Shown here in pieces: positions 1 to 8,177 of a stretch of DNA of 64,000 bases. Below the pieces are notes generated by a model. The model was not told the DNA's origin, ran no database searches, and worked only from the letters and a program-made list of their open reading frames with translations. The translations under genes and the position numbers were made by a program. The DNA comes from Roseiarcus sp963805295 (GTDB taxonomy: Bacteria; Pseudomonadota; Alphaproteobacteria; Rhizobiales; Beijerinckiaceae). The DNA lies in assembly GCA_963805295.1 (NCBI GenBank), contig CAWDTW010000034.1, positions 62,001 through 126,000 on the forward strand, in the 5' to 3' direction. How positions within the stretch are numbered: the stretch's first letter is position 1; every line of letters starts with the position of its first letter.

Positions 1-10
1 CGCGCCTGAT

Positions 11-733
11 TCATACATCGCCCCCGGCGGCGTCGACATCGATGTCGGTCTCTTGCCGTCCGTGCGGACGCTCGGACGGCATCGCTTCGCCGGTGACGAG
101 ATAAACGACCGTCTCGGCGATGTTGGTGGCGTGGTCGCCGATCCGCTCGATGTTCTTGGAGCAGAAGAGAAGATGCGCGCAAAACGAGATGTTGCGCGGA
201 TCCTCCATCATGTGGGTCAGGAGATCCCGGAAGACCGAGTCTTCCAGCGCGTCGAGATCGACGTCGCGCTCCCACACTTCGCGCGCCCGCTCGGCGTCCC
301 GCTGCGCATAGGCGTCGAGCACGTCCGTCAGGAGTTCGGTGGCGACCTCGTTCATGTGCCTGAGGCCGACGATGGCGCGGGGCGCCCGCGCCTCGGCGCC
401 GATCTTGATCGTGCGTTTGGCGATGTTCTTGGCGAGATCGCCCACGCGTTCGAGATCGCCCGCGACGCGAATGGATCCGATCAATTCGCGCAGGTCGACG
501 GCCACCGGCTGGCGCCGCGCGATGGTCATCACCGCGAGATCCTCGATCTCGCGCTGCAGCGCGTCCAGGCGCATGTCGGTCGCGACGACCTGATGGGCGA
601 GAACCGTGTCCGCGCTGCCGAGCGCGTCCATGCAGTCGATCACCATTTTTTCCGCGATGCCGCCCATCTCGGCAATGCGGCGCTCGAGCCTGTCGAGCTC
701 CCTATCGTACGCTTTGACGGTATGATCCACCAC
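11..733 (-). CDS. phoU: Phosphate-transport regulator PhoU
   Basis: PhoU is a cytoplasmic protein that links the Pst phosphate transporter to the PhoR/PhoB system and keeps the Pho regulon off when phosphate is plentiful. The product is about 240 residues, normal for the family, with two three-helix PhoU repeats. Each repeat carries the metal-binding E/D-x3-R-x-G-D-x-A-x-N motif (about residues 93-104 and 194-205). The start is taken at tandem GTG codons (733/730) because GGGGGAG lies 8 bases upstream; the frame stays open to an ATG at 796, which has no such site. phoU usually follows pstB directly, but no pst gene lies upstream here. phoB may lie beyond the window edge. Confidence 0.93.
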   Translation of the reverse strand: MVDHTVKAYDRELDRLERRIAEMGGIAEKMVIDCMDALGSADTVLAHQVVATDMRLDALQREIEDLAVMTIARRQPVAVDLRELIGSIRVAGDLERVGDLAKNIAKRTIKIGAEARAPRAIVGLRHMNEVATELLTDVLDAYAQRDAERAREVWERDVDLDALEDSVFRDLLTHMMEDPRNISFCAHLLFCSKNIERIGDHATNIAETVVYLVTGEAMPSERPHGRQETDIDVDAAGGDV

Positions 734-1090
734 GGCGCTTTCTCCCCCAGCCGAAGTGTCAGTGACGTAAACTTGAGTGCAACCGTCGCGTAGCAACGCG
801 AAGACGACGTTCGAATCGCCAAACTAATGCAGATGGGATTGTAATACTCAAGGCTTGCCATTTCAAACCCCTAACTCAACCTCGAAATCCTATGCTCTCG
901 GTGCGTGGGTGACCGTCCGCGCAGGTCGATTTGACCCCTCTCGCCAAGCCGTCGTGGAATGGCCGCTCTTTGCGCATTCCGGCCGTCCACGGCAGCGTCT
1001 TCGAACCGCATGACGCCGTCCCCATCACGGCGGTCCCGACCCGGATGCGCTGATTCGAATTCGGGGCCGCCTGGCGGCTCATGCCCGGGG
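734..1090. other. Non-coding interval upstream of phoU
   Basis: About 350 bases with no convincing gene. Short frames on both strands look like chance frames. The interval should hold the phoU promoter and the 3' end of the TonB-like gene transcript. I could not recognise a clear Pho box. Confidence 0.5.
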
Positions 1091-1636
1091 TCAGCGGGCG
1101 GCGACCTGCGGATCGAAGTGGATGGTCTTGGTCTTCCATTGCTCATAAAAGGAGCGATATTGAGCCGGCATCGGTAAGGGGTCGCATGCCTTGACAGCCT
1201 GCAACACCCTCTTTGCCTGCGGCTTCTGCGCCGGATCGGACGGCGGATTGACGAGCTTCGGCGGCTTCAGGAGCGATCCGTCGGGTTTGAATTTGAGGCG
1301 CACCCGCGCGACATAAGGATCTGCGTCGGCGGGCTGAGCCGCCGGCTTCCAACACGCGAGGTAGGTCTTGATCATCCACGCGTCGAGGCTCGCCTCTTGC
1401 GAGGCGGTCATGCGCCGCGGCGGCTCGGGCTCGGGCGTGGCGGGCACCGGGGCCGAAACGGGCGGCGGGCTCACAGGCGCCGGAGCAGCGGGCTTGGCCG
1501 TCGCAATCGATGCGGTTCGCGTCGGAGCCGCGTCCTGGACGAACGACTTGGTCCTGAGGCGGTCGTGGACGAGGACGCCCGCGGCAAGCGCCGCGAGGAG
1601 CGTCATGGGCACGATGAGTGTCGATTTCATGGTCAT
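1091..1636 (-). CDS. TonB/TolA C-terminal-like periplasmic protein
   Basis: A protein of about 181 residues: an N-terminal membrane anchor or signal (residues 5-24), a Pro/Ala-rich linker (about 38-76), then a compact C-terminal domain. That domain has the layout of the TolA/TonB C-terminal fold: an early helix containing a YLxCWKP motif, strands with R-L-K-F-K-P-D-G-S, and a closing segment ending near HFDP. Such proteins span the periplasm and couple inner-membrane energy to outer-membrane functions or envelope integrity. No exbB/exbD or tolQ/tolR lies beside it, so the partner is unknown. The start could be either Met1 or Met3; neither has a clear ribosome site. Confidence 0.65.
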   Translation of the reverse strand: MTMKSTLIVPMTLLAALAAGVLVHDRLRTKSFVQDAAPTRTASIATAKPAAPAPVSPPPVSAPVPATPEPEPPRRMTASQEASLDAWMIKTYLACWKPAAQPADADPYVARVRLKFKPDGSLLKPPKLVNPPSDPAQKPQAKRVLQAVKACDPLPMPAQYRSFYEQWKTKTIHFDPQVAAR

Positions 1637-1866
1637 GAGGAGACTGTCGTCGATCTTGCCGAAAGAGTCCTAACCATGTGTTTCACGCGGATCGAAATGG
1701 ATGATCCCAGCAAGAAGCGGCTTGATTCATGAAGGACAAGGGCAGGCGAGATTACACCTTAAAATTCAACGACCCGTGGTCCCACGAAAGGGGTCCAGTT
1801 CAATCTCGAGGCGGCGGTAACGCGCAGATCAGGGCAAGCGTGCAGCCGCCTGACCCGGCCGCCGCT

Positions 1867-2172
1867 TCATCCGGCGATCTTAGCAGTGGTTCGGCGCAGT
1901 CGGGTCGCAAGAATTCGGCCGAGCGCGAAAAGCAAGGTGTGCGCAAGCCCAGGGCTCGCCAGCTCGAAGGCGGCATTTTGGTCCGGCGACATTGCGGCGA
2001 CCTCACACGGGGTCACCGCCCAGGCCGTGGCCGACCGAGGCCCGCCATCGAAAAACGCGAGTTCCCCCAGGACTGCGCCAGCCCCCACCCGGGCCACCCG
2101 CCCCATGGTGAGCCCGTCGCTGGTTGGCACTCCCTTGCAGCGAGTGCCAACGGCGGCTATGTGAGTGGCCAA
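1867..2172 (-). pseudogene. Cyclic-nucleotide-binding domain fragment
   Basis: A 101-codon frame whose residues 25-100 match the second half of a cNMP-binding (Crp-like) domain. The phosphate-binding cassette is recognisable as G-A-V-L-G-E-L-A-F-F-D-G-G-P-R-S-A, followed by the C helix ending at R-I-L-A-T-R-L-R-R. The first half of the beta-roll is missing, and no effector domain (HTH, STAS, transporter) follows. Its 5' part runs into the groESL control region. It is best read as a leftover from rearrangement upstream of groES. Confidence 0.6.
2124..2150 (+). promoter_or_regulatory. CIRCE operator of groESL (HrcA site)
   Basis: A perfect inverted repeat, TTGGCACTC, nine-base spacer, GAGTGCCAA, differs from the CIRCE consensus (TTAGCACTC-N9-GAGTGCTAA) at one position per arm. 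It lies 86 bases upstream of groES. CIRCE binds the HrcA repressor, which releases the operon on heat shock or when GroEL is busy. The left arm may overlap the -35 box. Confidence 0.93.
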
Positions 2173-2235
2173 GAAAGCTGCGCTTCACGGCCTCCTAATG
2201 AGCCGAACATGCGCCCTGAGAGGAGGCGAACCCCC

Positions 2236-2553
2236 ATGAAATTCCGTCCGCTGCACGACCGCGTTGTCATTCGCCGCATCGAGGGCGAGGAGAAGACAAA
2301 GGGCGGCATCATCATTCCCGACACTGCCAAAGAGAAGCCCCAGGAGGGCGAGGTCGTCGCGGTGGGACCTGGGGCCCGCGACGAGAGCGGCAAGCTTCAG
2401 CCTCTCGAACTGAAAGCCGGCGATCGAGTGCTGTTCGGCAAATGGTCGGGCACTGAAGTCAAAATCGACGGTCAGGAGCTTTTGATCATGAAGGAGTCCG
2501 ACGTCATGGGAGTGATCGAGGGCGCTGGCGCCTCGAAGAAAAAGGCGGCCTAA
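2236..2553 (+). CDS. groES: Co-chaperonin GroES
   Basis: The 10-kDa lid of the GroEL folding chamber. The product is 105 residues, about normal, with the conserved opening F-R-P-L-H-D-R-V, the mobile loop around E-G-E-E-K-T-K-G-G-I-I-I-P-D, and a glycine-rich roof region. The ATG at 2236 is chosen because AGGAGG lies 9 bases before it; the same frame stays open far upstream but that part has no family similarity. The C-terminal tail is Lys/Ala-rich. groEL follows after 40 bases, and both are presumably transcribed from the CIRCE-controlled promoter. Confidence 0.97.
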   Translation: MKFRPLHDRVVIRRIEGEEKTKGGIIIPDTAKEKPQEGEVVAVGPGARDESGKLQPLELKAGDRVLFGKWSGTEVKIDGQELLIMKESDVMGVIEGAGASKKKAA

Positions 2554-2593
2554 CGGCCCCTCCGCCTGAACTCGAAGAAGGGAATTGAAAATC

Positions 2594-4234
2594 ATGTCCG
2601 CAAAAGATGTTAGATTCTCCACCGATGCCCGCGAACGAATGCTGCGCGGCGTCGACGTTCTCAACAACGCGGTGAAAGTGACCCTTGGTCCAAAGGGCCG
2701 CAACGTTGTTCTCGACAAGTCCTACGGGGCGCCCCGCATCACCAAGGATGGCGTCACCGTCGCTAAGGAGATCGAACTCGAGGACAAGTTCGAGAATATG
2801 GGCGCGCAGATGGTGCGCGAGGTCGCCTCGAAGACCCATGACCTCGCCGGCGACGGAACGACAACCGCGACGGTCCTTGCCGCTTCGATCATTCGGGAAG
2901 GGCTCAAGCTTGTCGCCGCAGGCATGAACCCAATGGATCTGAGGCGTGGCATCGACATCGCGGTGACAGCGGTCGTGAAAGATATCGGACGCCGGGCGAA
3001 GAAGGTGCAGTCCTCCGAGGAGATTGCGCAGATCGGCACGGTCGCGGCGAACGGCGACGCGTCGATCGGCAAGATGATCGCCGACGCTATGAAAAAGGTG
3101 GGGAATGAAGGCGTGATTACAGTTGAAGAGGCGAAAACCGCTACGAGCGAGCTCGACGTCGTCGAGGGCATGCAGTTCGACCGCGGCTATGTGTCGCCCT
3201 ATTTCATCACCAACGCCGAGAAGATGGTCGCCGAACTCGAGGACGCCCATCTGCTTATTCACGAGAAGAAGCTCTCCTCGTTACAGCCGTTGCTGCCGCT
3301 CCTCGAGGCGATCGTTCAGGCAGGCAAGCCCCTGCTCATTATCGCCGAGGACATTGAGGGCGAAGCGCTGGCGACTCTCGTGGTCAACAAGCTGCGCGGG
3401 GGCTTGAAGGTCGCGGCGGTCAAGGCGCCGGGCTTCGGCGATCGCCGAAAGGCGATGCTTGAAGATATCGCGATCCTCACCGGCGGCCAGATGATCGCCG
3501 AGGATCTCGGCATCAAGCTCGAGAACGTCACGCTTCAGATGCTCGGCAAAGCCAAGCGGGTGCGCATCGAAAAGGAAAACACCACGATCATCGATGGCGC
3601 TGGCAAGAAGTCCGACATTGAAGGCCGTCTCGCGCAGATCAAGGCGCAGATCGAGGAGACGACCTCGGATTATGACAAGGAGAAGCTACAGGAGCGATTG
3701 GCGAAGCTTGCGGGCGGCGTCGCGGTGATCCGCGTCGGCGGCTCGACCGAAGTCGAGGTCAAGGAGAAGAAGGACAGGGTCGACGACGCGATGCACGCGA
3801 CCAAAGCGGCGGTCGAGGAAGGCATCGTTCCTGGCGGCGGCGTTGCGCTATTGCGCGCCAAGGCGGCGATCGGCAAGCTCAGCGACGAAAATGCCGATAT
3901 CCAGGCCGGCATCAATCTCGTGCTGAGGGCGATCGAGGCTCCGATCCGCCAGATCGTCGAAAACGCCGGCGCGGAAGGCTCCCTCGTCGTTGGCAAGATC
4001 CTTGAAAACAAGTCCCAAACATTCGGCTATGACGCTCAAACCGAGCAATTCGTCGACATGGTCAGCGCTGGCGTTGTCGATCCAGCGAAGGTTGTGCGGG
4101 TCGCTCTCCAAGACGCGGCATCGGTTGCCGGCCTCTTGATAACAACCGAGGCCATGGTGACTGACAGACCGAAGAAGGAGGCTCCCGCCATGCCAGGCGG
4201 CGGTATGGGCGGCATGGGTGGGATGGACTACTGA
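2594..4234 (+). CDS. groEL: Chaperonin GroEL
   Basis: The 60-kDa subunit of the ATP-dependent double-ring chaperonin; 546 residues, full length. The nucleotide-binding signatures are present: G-P-K-G-R-N near residue 31 and the D-G-T-T-T motif near residue 87. The C-terminal tail has the flexible Gly-Gly-Met repeats. The ATG at 2594 follows GAAGGGA; an in-frame TTG nine bases earlier is less likely. It forms an operon with groES. Alphaproteobacteria often carry several groEL copies, and the early part (V-R-F-S-T-D-A-R-E-R) is slightly unlike the commonest rhizobial version, so this may be one of several paralogs. Confidence 0.97.
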   Translation: MSAKDVRFSTDARERMLRGVDVLNNAVKVTLGPKGRNVVLDKSYGAPRITKDGVTVAKEIELEDKFENMGAQMVREVASKTHDLAGDGTTTATVLAASIIREGLKLVAAGMNPMDLRRGIDIAVTAVVKDIGRRAKKVQSSEEIAQIGTVAANGDASIGKMIADAMKKVGNEGVITVEEAKTATSELDVVEGMQFDRGYVSPYFITNAEKMVAELEDAHLLIHEKKLSSLQPLLPLLEAIVQAGKPLLIIAEDIEGEALATLVVNKLRGGLKVAAVKAPGFGDRRKAMLEDIAILTGGQMIAEDLGIKLENVTLQMLGKAKRVRIEKENTTIIDGAGKKSDIEGRLAQIKAQIEETTSDYDKEKLQERLAKLAGGVAVIRVGGSTEVEVKEKKDRVDDAMHATKAAVEEGIVPGGGVALLRAKAAIGKLSDENADIQAGINLVLRAIEAPIRQIVENAGAEGSLVVGKILENKSQTFGYDAQTEQFVDMVSAGVVDPAKVVRVALQDAASVAGLLITTEAMVTDRPKKEAPAMPGGGMGGMGGMDY

Positions 4235-4241
4235 CAAATGA

Positions 4242-4283
4242 AGCGCGGCGATAGGCCTAAAATTGTGGACCTGCCGCCGCGCT
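4242..4283 (+). terminator. Hairpin downstream of groEL
   Basis: A perfect 9-bp inverted repeat (AGCGCGGCG / CGCCGCGCT) with a 24-base loop begins 7 bases after the groEL stop. There is no T-tract, so it could be a factor-dependent terminator or an mRNA-stabilising hairpin. Confidence 0.4.
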
Positions 4284-4468
4284 CAAGGGCAAGCAGTATG
4301 CTCGCCTCTTCACCGTCCTGAGCCAAACGGATGTGAAACCTGGCCCACAGAACGGATCGACGCGCGCTGCAACCTCAACAAGGTGGACGCGTACGAGGCT
4401 CCCAATGGGAGTCATATTAACCCCGCAGTCTCTCCCACCGCACGGAAAGTTTGAGGCGCTCTACCGTC

Positions 4469-5236
4469 TTATACGGGGACCGAGCGCGACCTGCGCGCAT
4501 TCGTGAGCTCGACCCATACAGGTGCGTGATCACTGGCCTTTTCCCATCCGCGCACATCGCGGTCGACGCCTGCCGCTTTGAGGCGCTGCGCTACCGCAGG
4601 ACTAAGCAGCCAACCAGCGCCCGCGGGCGCGCCATTATGGGTGAAAATGGTGGCGGGGCGGGAAGACTGGTCCGAGCCTCGCTATTTTCATGGCAGGATA
4701 TGGTCGATACGCAGTCCGGCGTCACGGCCGTAGGCGTTCCGGAAATAATCCCAGAAGGTATAGATACGCTCGTCCGGATGGAGTGTTCGCAGCGCATCGG
4801 TCCAGCCCTGGGCCACGAGGCTTCGATAAGCGTCGCGGACCTCCGAGCGGAAGAGAGCGTCGTCTACCCATCGCTCCGGCTTGTAGACGTCGAGATCGGT
4901 GGGCATGACGTTGTAGTCGCCGGCGAGCACAACAGGCGCGCCGCTGGCGAGAAGCGCTTTGGCGTGAGTGGCGAGCCGATCAAACCATCGCAGCTTGAAA
5001 TCGAACTTCAGACCGGGCGCCGGATTGCCGTTCGGCAGATAAAGGCACCCGACCAGCAGACCGTTGACGGCCGCCTCGATGTAGCGGCTATGAGTATCGT
5101 CAGGATCGCCAGGCAGCCCACGCCGCGTTTCGACGGGATCGGTCCCGGGCGCCAGGACTGCGACGCCGTTCCAGCTTTTCTGGCCATGCCAAATTGCCGC
5201 CAACACCGCCGCGGGGCACTCAACTCGCGCTTGCGG
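4469..5236 (-). pseudogene. xthA: Exodeoxyribonuclease III, 5'-truncated and interrupted
   Basis: XthA is an AP endonuclease and 3'-5' exonuclease of base-excision repair. The frame covers most of the catalytic domain: H-G-Q-K-S-W-N-G-V-A, the L-A-G-D-Y-N-V metal/active-site block, and R-I-D-H. After R-I-D-H-I-L an 87-bp insertion brings a TGA. Beyond it the same frame resumes exactly with S-P-A-V-A and ends in the catalytic S-D-H-A-P-V-W block. About the first 60 residues, including the first metal-binding Glu, are missing where the frame abuts the neighbouring PLP-enzyme gene. The gene is therefore dead, although the remaining residues are well conserved, which suggests recent inactivation. 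Confidence 0.85.
4606..4692. repeat. 87-bp insertion inside xthA
   Basis: This block interrupts the xthA frame precisely: joining the flanks gives an uninterrupted protein. It is flanked by GCAG on both sides (4606-4609 and 4693-4696), and contains small palindromes such as GCGCCCGCGGGCGC. Its length is a multiple of three, but it introduces a TGA. It could be a small palindromic mobile element. Confidence 0.6.
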
Positions 5237-6520
5237 TCACACGTGCTCGAGGCCTTGCGCGAGATCCGAAATTAAGTCCTCTACATTCTCGATGCCAATC
5301 GATATGCGGATCAGCGCATCCGTCAGTCCGATCTCTTCGCGCAATTCGCGCGCGACGCCCGAATGCGTCATTGAGGCTGGATGCGAGATCAGCGTTTCGG
5401 TGCCGCCTAAGCTGACCGCCAGCTTCATGATCTGGAGATTGTCGAGCAGTGCGAAGGCTTCCTTCTCGCCGCCTTTGACATCGAAGGCGAAGGTCGAGCC
5501 CGGCGCCGGACATTGCCGGTCGAACACCGTCTTGCGCGGATCGCCTTTCTTGAGAAAGCCGAGATAGTGCACCCTCGCGACCTTGGGATGGCTCGCCAGA
5601 TATTCGGCGACGAGACGGGCGTTGTCGTTCGAGCGCGTCATGCGGATTTCGAGCGTTTCGAGCGAGCGCATCAGCATCCAGCAGGAATTCGGATCGAGCT
5701 GCGTGCCGATGGAGCTGCGCCAGCTCATCACTTGCCTCACGAGGCTGGCTGCCCCGCTGATGCTGCCGCCAACGAGATCGCTATGGCCGCCGACATACTT
5801 GGTCAAGGAACAAAGCGAGATGTCAGCGCCGCATTTGAGCGGCGTCTGGAACATCGGACCGAGCATCGTATTGTCGACCACGACGGGGGGTCGATACCCC
5901 TGCGCCTTCTCCAGCTCGTCGGCGATAGCCGCGCAGGCAGCGAGATCAACAAGACCGTTGGTCGGATTGGCGGGGGTCTCGACCAGGATCAGCCCCACCT
6001 TGCCCTTCGCGCACGCCGTTTCCGCCGTCTTGCGCATATCGGCGATATTGATGCCGTCGGTAAAGCCGAAAGCGGTGACGCCGAAAGCGCCCATCTGGTT
6101 CTTGAGCAGCGTTTCGGTGCCGCCATAGAGGGGCCGACTGTGCAGAACGGTATCGCCTGGCCGCAGAAAGGCAAAAAGCGTCGTCGAAATCGCCGCCATG
6201 CCGCTGGCGAAGACGGCGGAACGCTCGGCCTGATCCCAGATCGCCAGCCGATCCTCAAGGATTTCGAGGTTGGGGTTGTTGAAACGCGAATAGACCAAGC
6301 CCGATTTCTCGCCCGGGCGCGGCTGACGGCGGCCGGAGGTAAGGTCGAAGAAATCCTTGCCTTGCTGGGCATTCTCGAAAACGAAGGTTGATGTGAGGAA
6401 GATCGGCGGCTTGAGCGAGCCTTCCGAAAGGCCCGGCGCATACCCGTAGCCCATCATCAGTGTCTCGGCGTGTAGCCGGCGATTGGCTATGCGGTCCTTG
6501 TGATAGCTATCCTCCACCAA
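5237..6520 (-). CDS. Cys/Met-metabolism PLP enzyme, cystathionine gamma-synthase family
   Basis: A fold-type I PLP enzyme of 427 residues. The PLP lysine lies in S-L-T-K-Y-V-G-G-H-S-D; the upstream S-G-M-A-A-I-S and Y-G-G-T-E motifs contact the cofactor, and V-V-D-N-T-M is the strand with the PLP-nitrogen Asp. Family members catalyse gamma-replacement or elimination on homoserine esters, cystathionine or methionine; sequence alone does not separate synthase from lyase. The start is TTG (6520) or GTG (6517), both preceded by GGAGGAG. It appears monocistronic. Its 3' end abuts the truncated xthA, so this junction is probably a rearrangement point. Confidence 0.85.
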   Translation of the reverse strand: MVEDSYHKDRIANRRLHAETLMMGYGYAPGLSEGSLKPPIFLTSTFVFENAQQGKDFFDLTSGRRQPRPGEKSGLVYSRFNNPNLEILEDRLAIWDQAERSAVFASGMAAISTTLFAFLRPGDTVLHSRPLYGGTETLLKNQMGAFGVTAFGFTDGINIADMRKTAETACAKGKVGLILVETPANPTNGLVDLAACAAIADELEKAQGYRPPVVVDNTMLGPMFQTPLKCGADISLCSLTKYVGGHSDLVGGSISGAASLVRQVMSWRSSIGTQLDPNSCWMLMRSLETLEIRMTRSNDNARLVAEYLASHPKVARVHYLGFLKKGDPRKTVFDRQCPAPGSTFAFDVKGGEKEAFALLDNLQIMKLAVSLGGTETLISHPASMTHSGVARELREEIGLTDALIRISIGIENVEDLISDLAQGLEHV

Positions 6521-6801
6521 GGCAATCTCCTCCTCGCGCTTCTTATCTGCAACGGCCGATTGCTGCGATGTTAGGCGCTCTGCAGAGGCAAGGCATCACG
6601 AATCACAATCTTCCTTCTCCGGAAATGAGCCGACGGGGAAGTAGGCGGAACAGGTAGCGGACGACCTGCCTCTCGCAATGCTTCATCGTGGCCGGCGGCG
6701 AGGCACACGTCCCCGAATTGCCATGCCGCCCTATTGTCTGGGGTGATTTTGCCAAGCCAAGATTCAATGGGGCGCGCATCCGTTTGACGGTAAGATGGCG
6801 G

Positions 6802-6924
6802 ATGACGATCTCGTTTGCCCGCCATCCGTCTCGGCCTGCGATCATCCAACACGCAGTTTGGCTCTATGTGCGTTTCGCGCTCAGCTATCGCGATGTCGAA
6901 GATCCGCTCGTTGACCGCGGGCTA
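6802..6924 (+). pseudogene. IS6-family transposase, N-terminal fragment
   Basis: About 40 codons match the start of IS6/IS26-type transposases: a short basic stretch, then H-P-S-R-P-A-I-I-Q-H-A-V-W-L-Y and F-A-L-S-Y-R-D-V-E, the helix-turn-helix before the DDE domain. Similarity stops after V-D-R-G-L, exactly where the opposing helicase fragment begins. No terminal repeat was recognised. It is a remnant of a larger insertion. Confidence 0.6.
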
Positions 6925-7438
6925 ACTCAACTTCGGCGCAAGAGATGAAGCGCGCGACGCGCCAAGCCGAAGCCATTCGTCGAGCTTCGACCAGCGTCGC
7001 CGGCCCGATACGTTGCGAACCGCGATGGCGATGGCCTTCTTCTGGCCGACGATGACCACGAGCCGCTTGCCGCGGGTGACGCCGGTGTAGAGGAGATTTC
7101 GTTGCAGCATCGGGTAGTGCTGGGTCAGGACGGGGATGATCACCGCGGGATACTCGGAGCCCTGGCTCTTGTGGATGGTGGCGGCATAGGCGGGAACCAG
7201 CGTGTCGAGTTCGCCGAAGCCGTAGGTGACCGTGCGCCCGTCGAAGCTCGCCACGAGCTCGCCCGCCTCGGGATCGACGTCGACGATGTAGCCGATGTCG
7301 CCGTTGTAGACCTCCTTGTCATAGTCATTCTCGATCTGCATGACTTTGTCACCCGGGGCAAAGGTCCAGCCGAAACGCTCGACCTTGCGCTCGCCGGCGG
7401 GGTTCAGCGCCGCCTGCAGCTCGATGTTGAGCGAGCGA
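6922..7438 (-). pseudogene. RecD-like helicase, C-terminal fragment
   Basis: About 170 codons of the last part of a RecD/TraA-type SF1 helicase. The UvrD_C_2 motif T-I-H-K-S-Q-G-S-E-Y-P-A-V and the following L-L-Y-T-G-V-T-R-G-K-R are clear (motifs V and VI). The frame is closed by a TGA just before A-R-S-L-N-I-E-L-Q, so the ATPase core is gone. Intact proteins of this type act in recombination or plasmid relaxation. The 3' end meets the IS6 fragment. Confidence 0.8.
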
Positions 7439-7625
7439 GCGCCCTCACCGTCCGTAGCGGCTTGATCTGCAACGACAGCAACGGGTCAACTTCGGCCGTT
7501 CGTGGCACTCCGGCTCGTCATTACGACCCGAATGCACGTACCGATTCCATAGAGCCCCGTGCTTTTCATCGATGACAACTCGAATTTGGAAAGCGGCGAC
7601 CGCGCCCGTACCGTCTTGCCTCGCT
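7439..7625. other. Short interval without a recognisable gene
   Basis: Sits between two gene fragments. Nothing supportable was seen in it. Confidence 0.4.
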
Positions 7626-7883
7626 TCAATCAGCGCGCGGAGGCGGCTCCCAATAGCGATAATACTGCCCGGTCGTGCTCCATATCCGTTTGCGTCGCCA
7701 CCCCAGCTCTAGGAGGACAGGGCTGATGTTCTTGCCCTGCGCCTTGAGCGCATTCTCGAACTCGGACATCGAAAAGCGGCGGTCGCGGAAAACCGCTGGC
7801 AGACTGCGGTGCCATGTCATGAAGCGGTCGCGCAGCCTTGACGGTCGAGAAGGTGCGCGTTGCGTTATGCAATCCTCCGCCAA
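7626..7883 (-). CDS. Orphan winged-helix-like module B, copy 1
   Basis: An 85-codon frame that is a clear relative of the sequence at 12511-12745. The conserved core is R-D-R-R-F-S-M-S-E-F-E-x-A-L-K followed by L-L-E-L-G-W-R-R-K-R-I-W-S-T and Q-Y-x-R-Y-W-x-P-P. Its helix, helix, then aromatic wing pattern resembles the DNA-binding tails of phage and plasmid primases. This copy is open; the other has an internal stop. The start is uncertain (TTG at 7883), and it overlaps the end of module A. It is probably a detached C-terminus rather than a stand-alone gene. Confidence 0.45.
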   Translation of the reverse strand: MAEDCITQRAPSRPSRLRDRFMTWHRSLPAVFRDRRFSMSEFENALKAQGKNISPVLLELGWRRKRIWSTTGQYYRYWEPPPRAD

Positions 7884-8010
7884 ATCGCACGGAACCCATC
7901 AGCACCGCGCCAGCTCCGCCGTCGCTCAAAGCCAAGCCGACGCAGCGCAGCGCCGAGTTCGCCCGGATGACAATTGCCCCGCCTGCGGCCGCGCGGTCGA
8001 GCGTCACCGC
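7865..8010 (-). pseudogene. Winged-helix-like module A fragment, copy 1
   Basis: Read in the frame ending at the TAA at 7865-7867, about 45 codons give G-N-C-H-P-G-E-L-G-A-A-L-R-R followed by G-F-E-R-R-R-S-W-R-G and F-R-A-I-W-R-R. A second copy lies at 11909-12045 and keeps the same frame and stop position. The pattern resembles module B, so both may be tails of related primase-type proteins. No start codon or upstream domain is visible. Confidence 0.45.
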
Positions 8011-8177
8011 GTTCGCTTGTTCGAGCCTGTTGACGCTCTCAGGAACAGGGGCGTCTACTGACGCGGCGTTCTTACCCCGAGGCGCGCGGATCGATGAACT
8101 ACCGGACCAACATTCTCCTCGTCGGCGGCGTTCTCGCGTTCGCCTTGCGCGCCCAATTGTATCCCCGAGACGCCCGA

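Noticed and set aside
1729..2235. Upstream in-frame extension of groES
   Set aside because: No similarity, overlaps the CIRCE operator, and the AGGAGG site fixes the start at 2236.
4263..4454. 63-codon + strand frame after groEL
   Set aside because: No ribosome site, no protein-like pattern, and it begins inside the hairpin.
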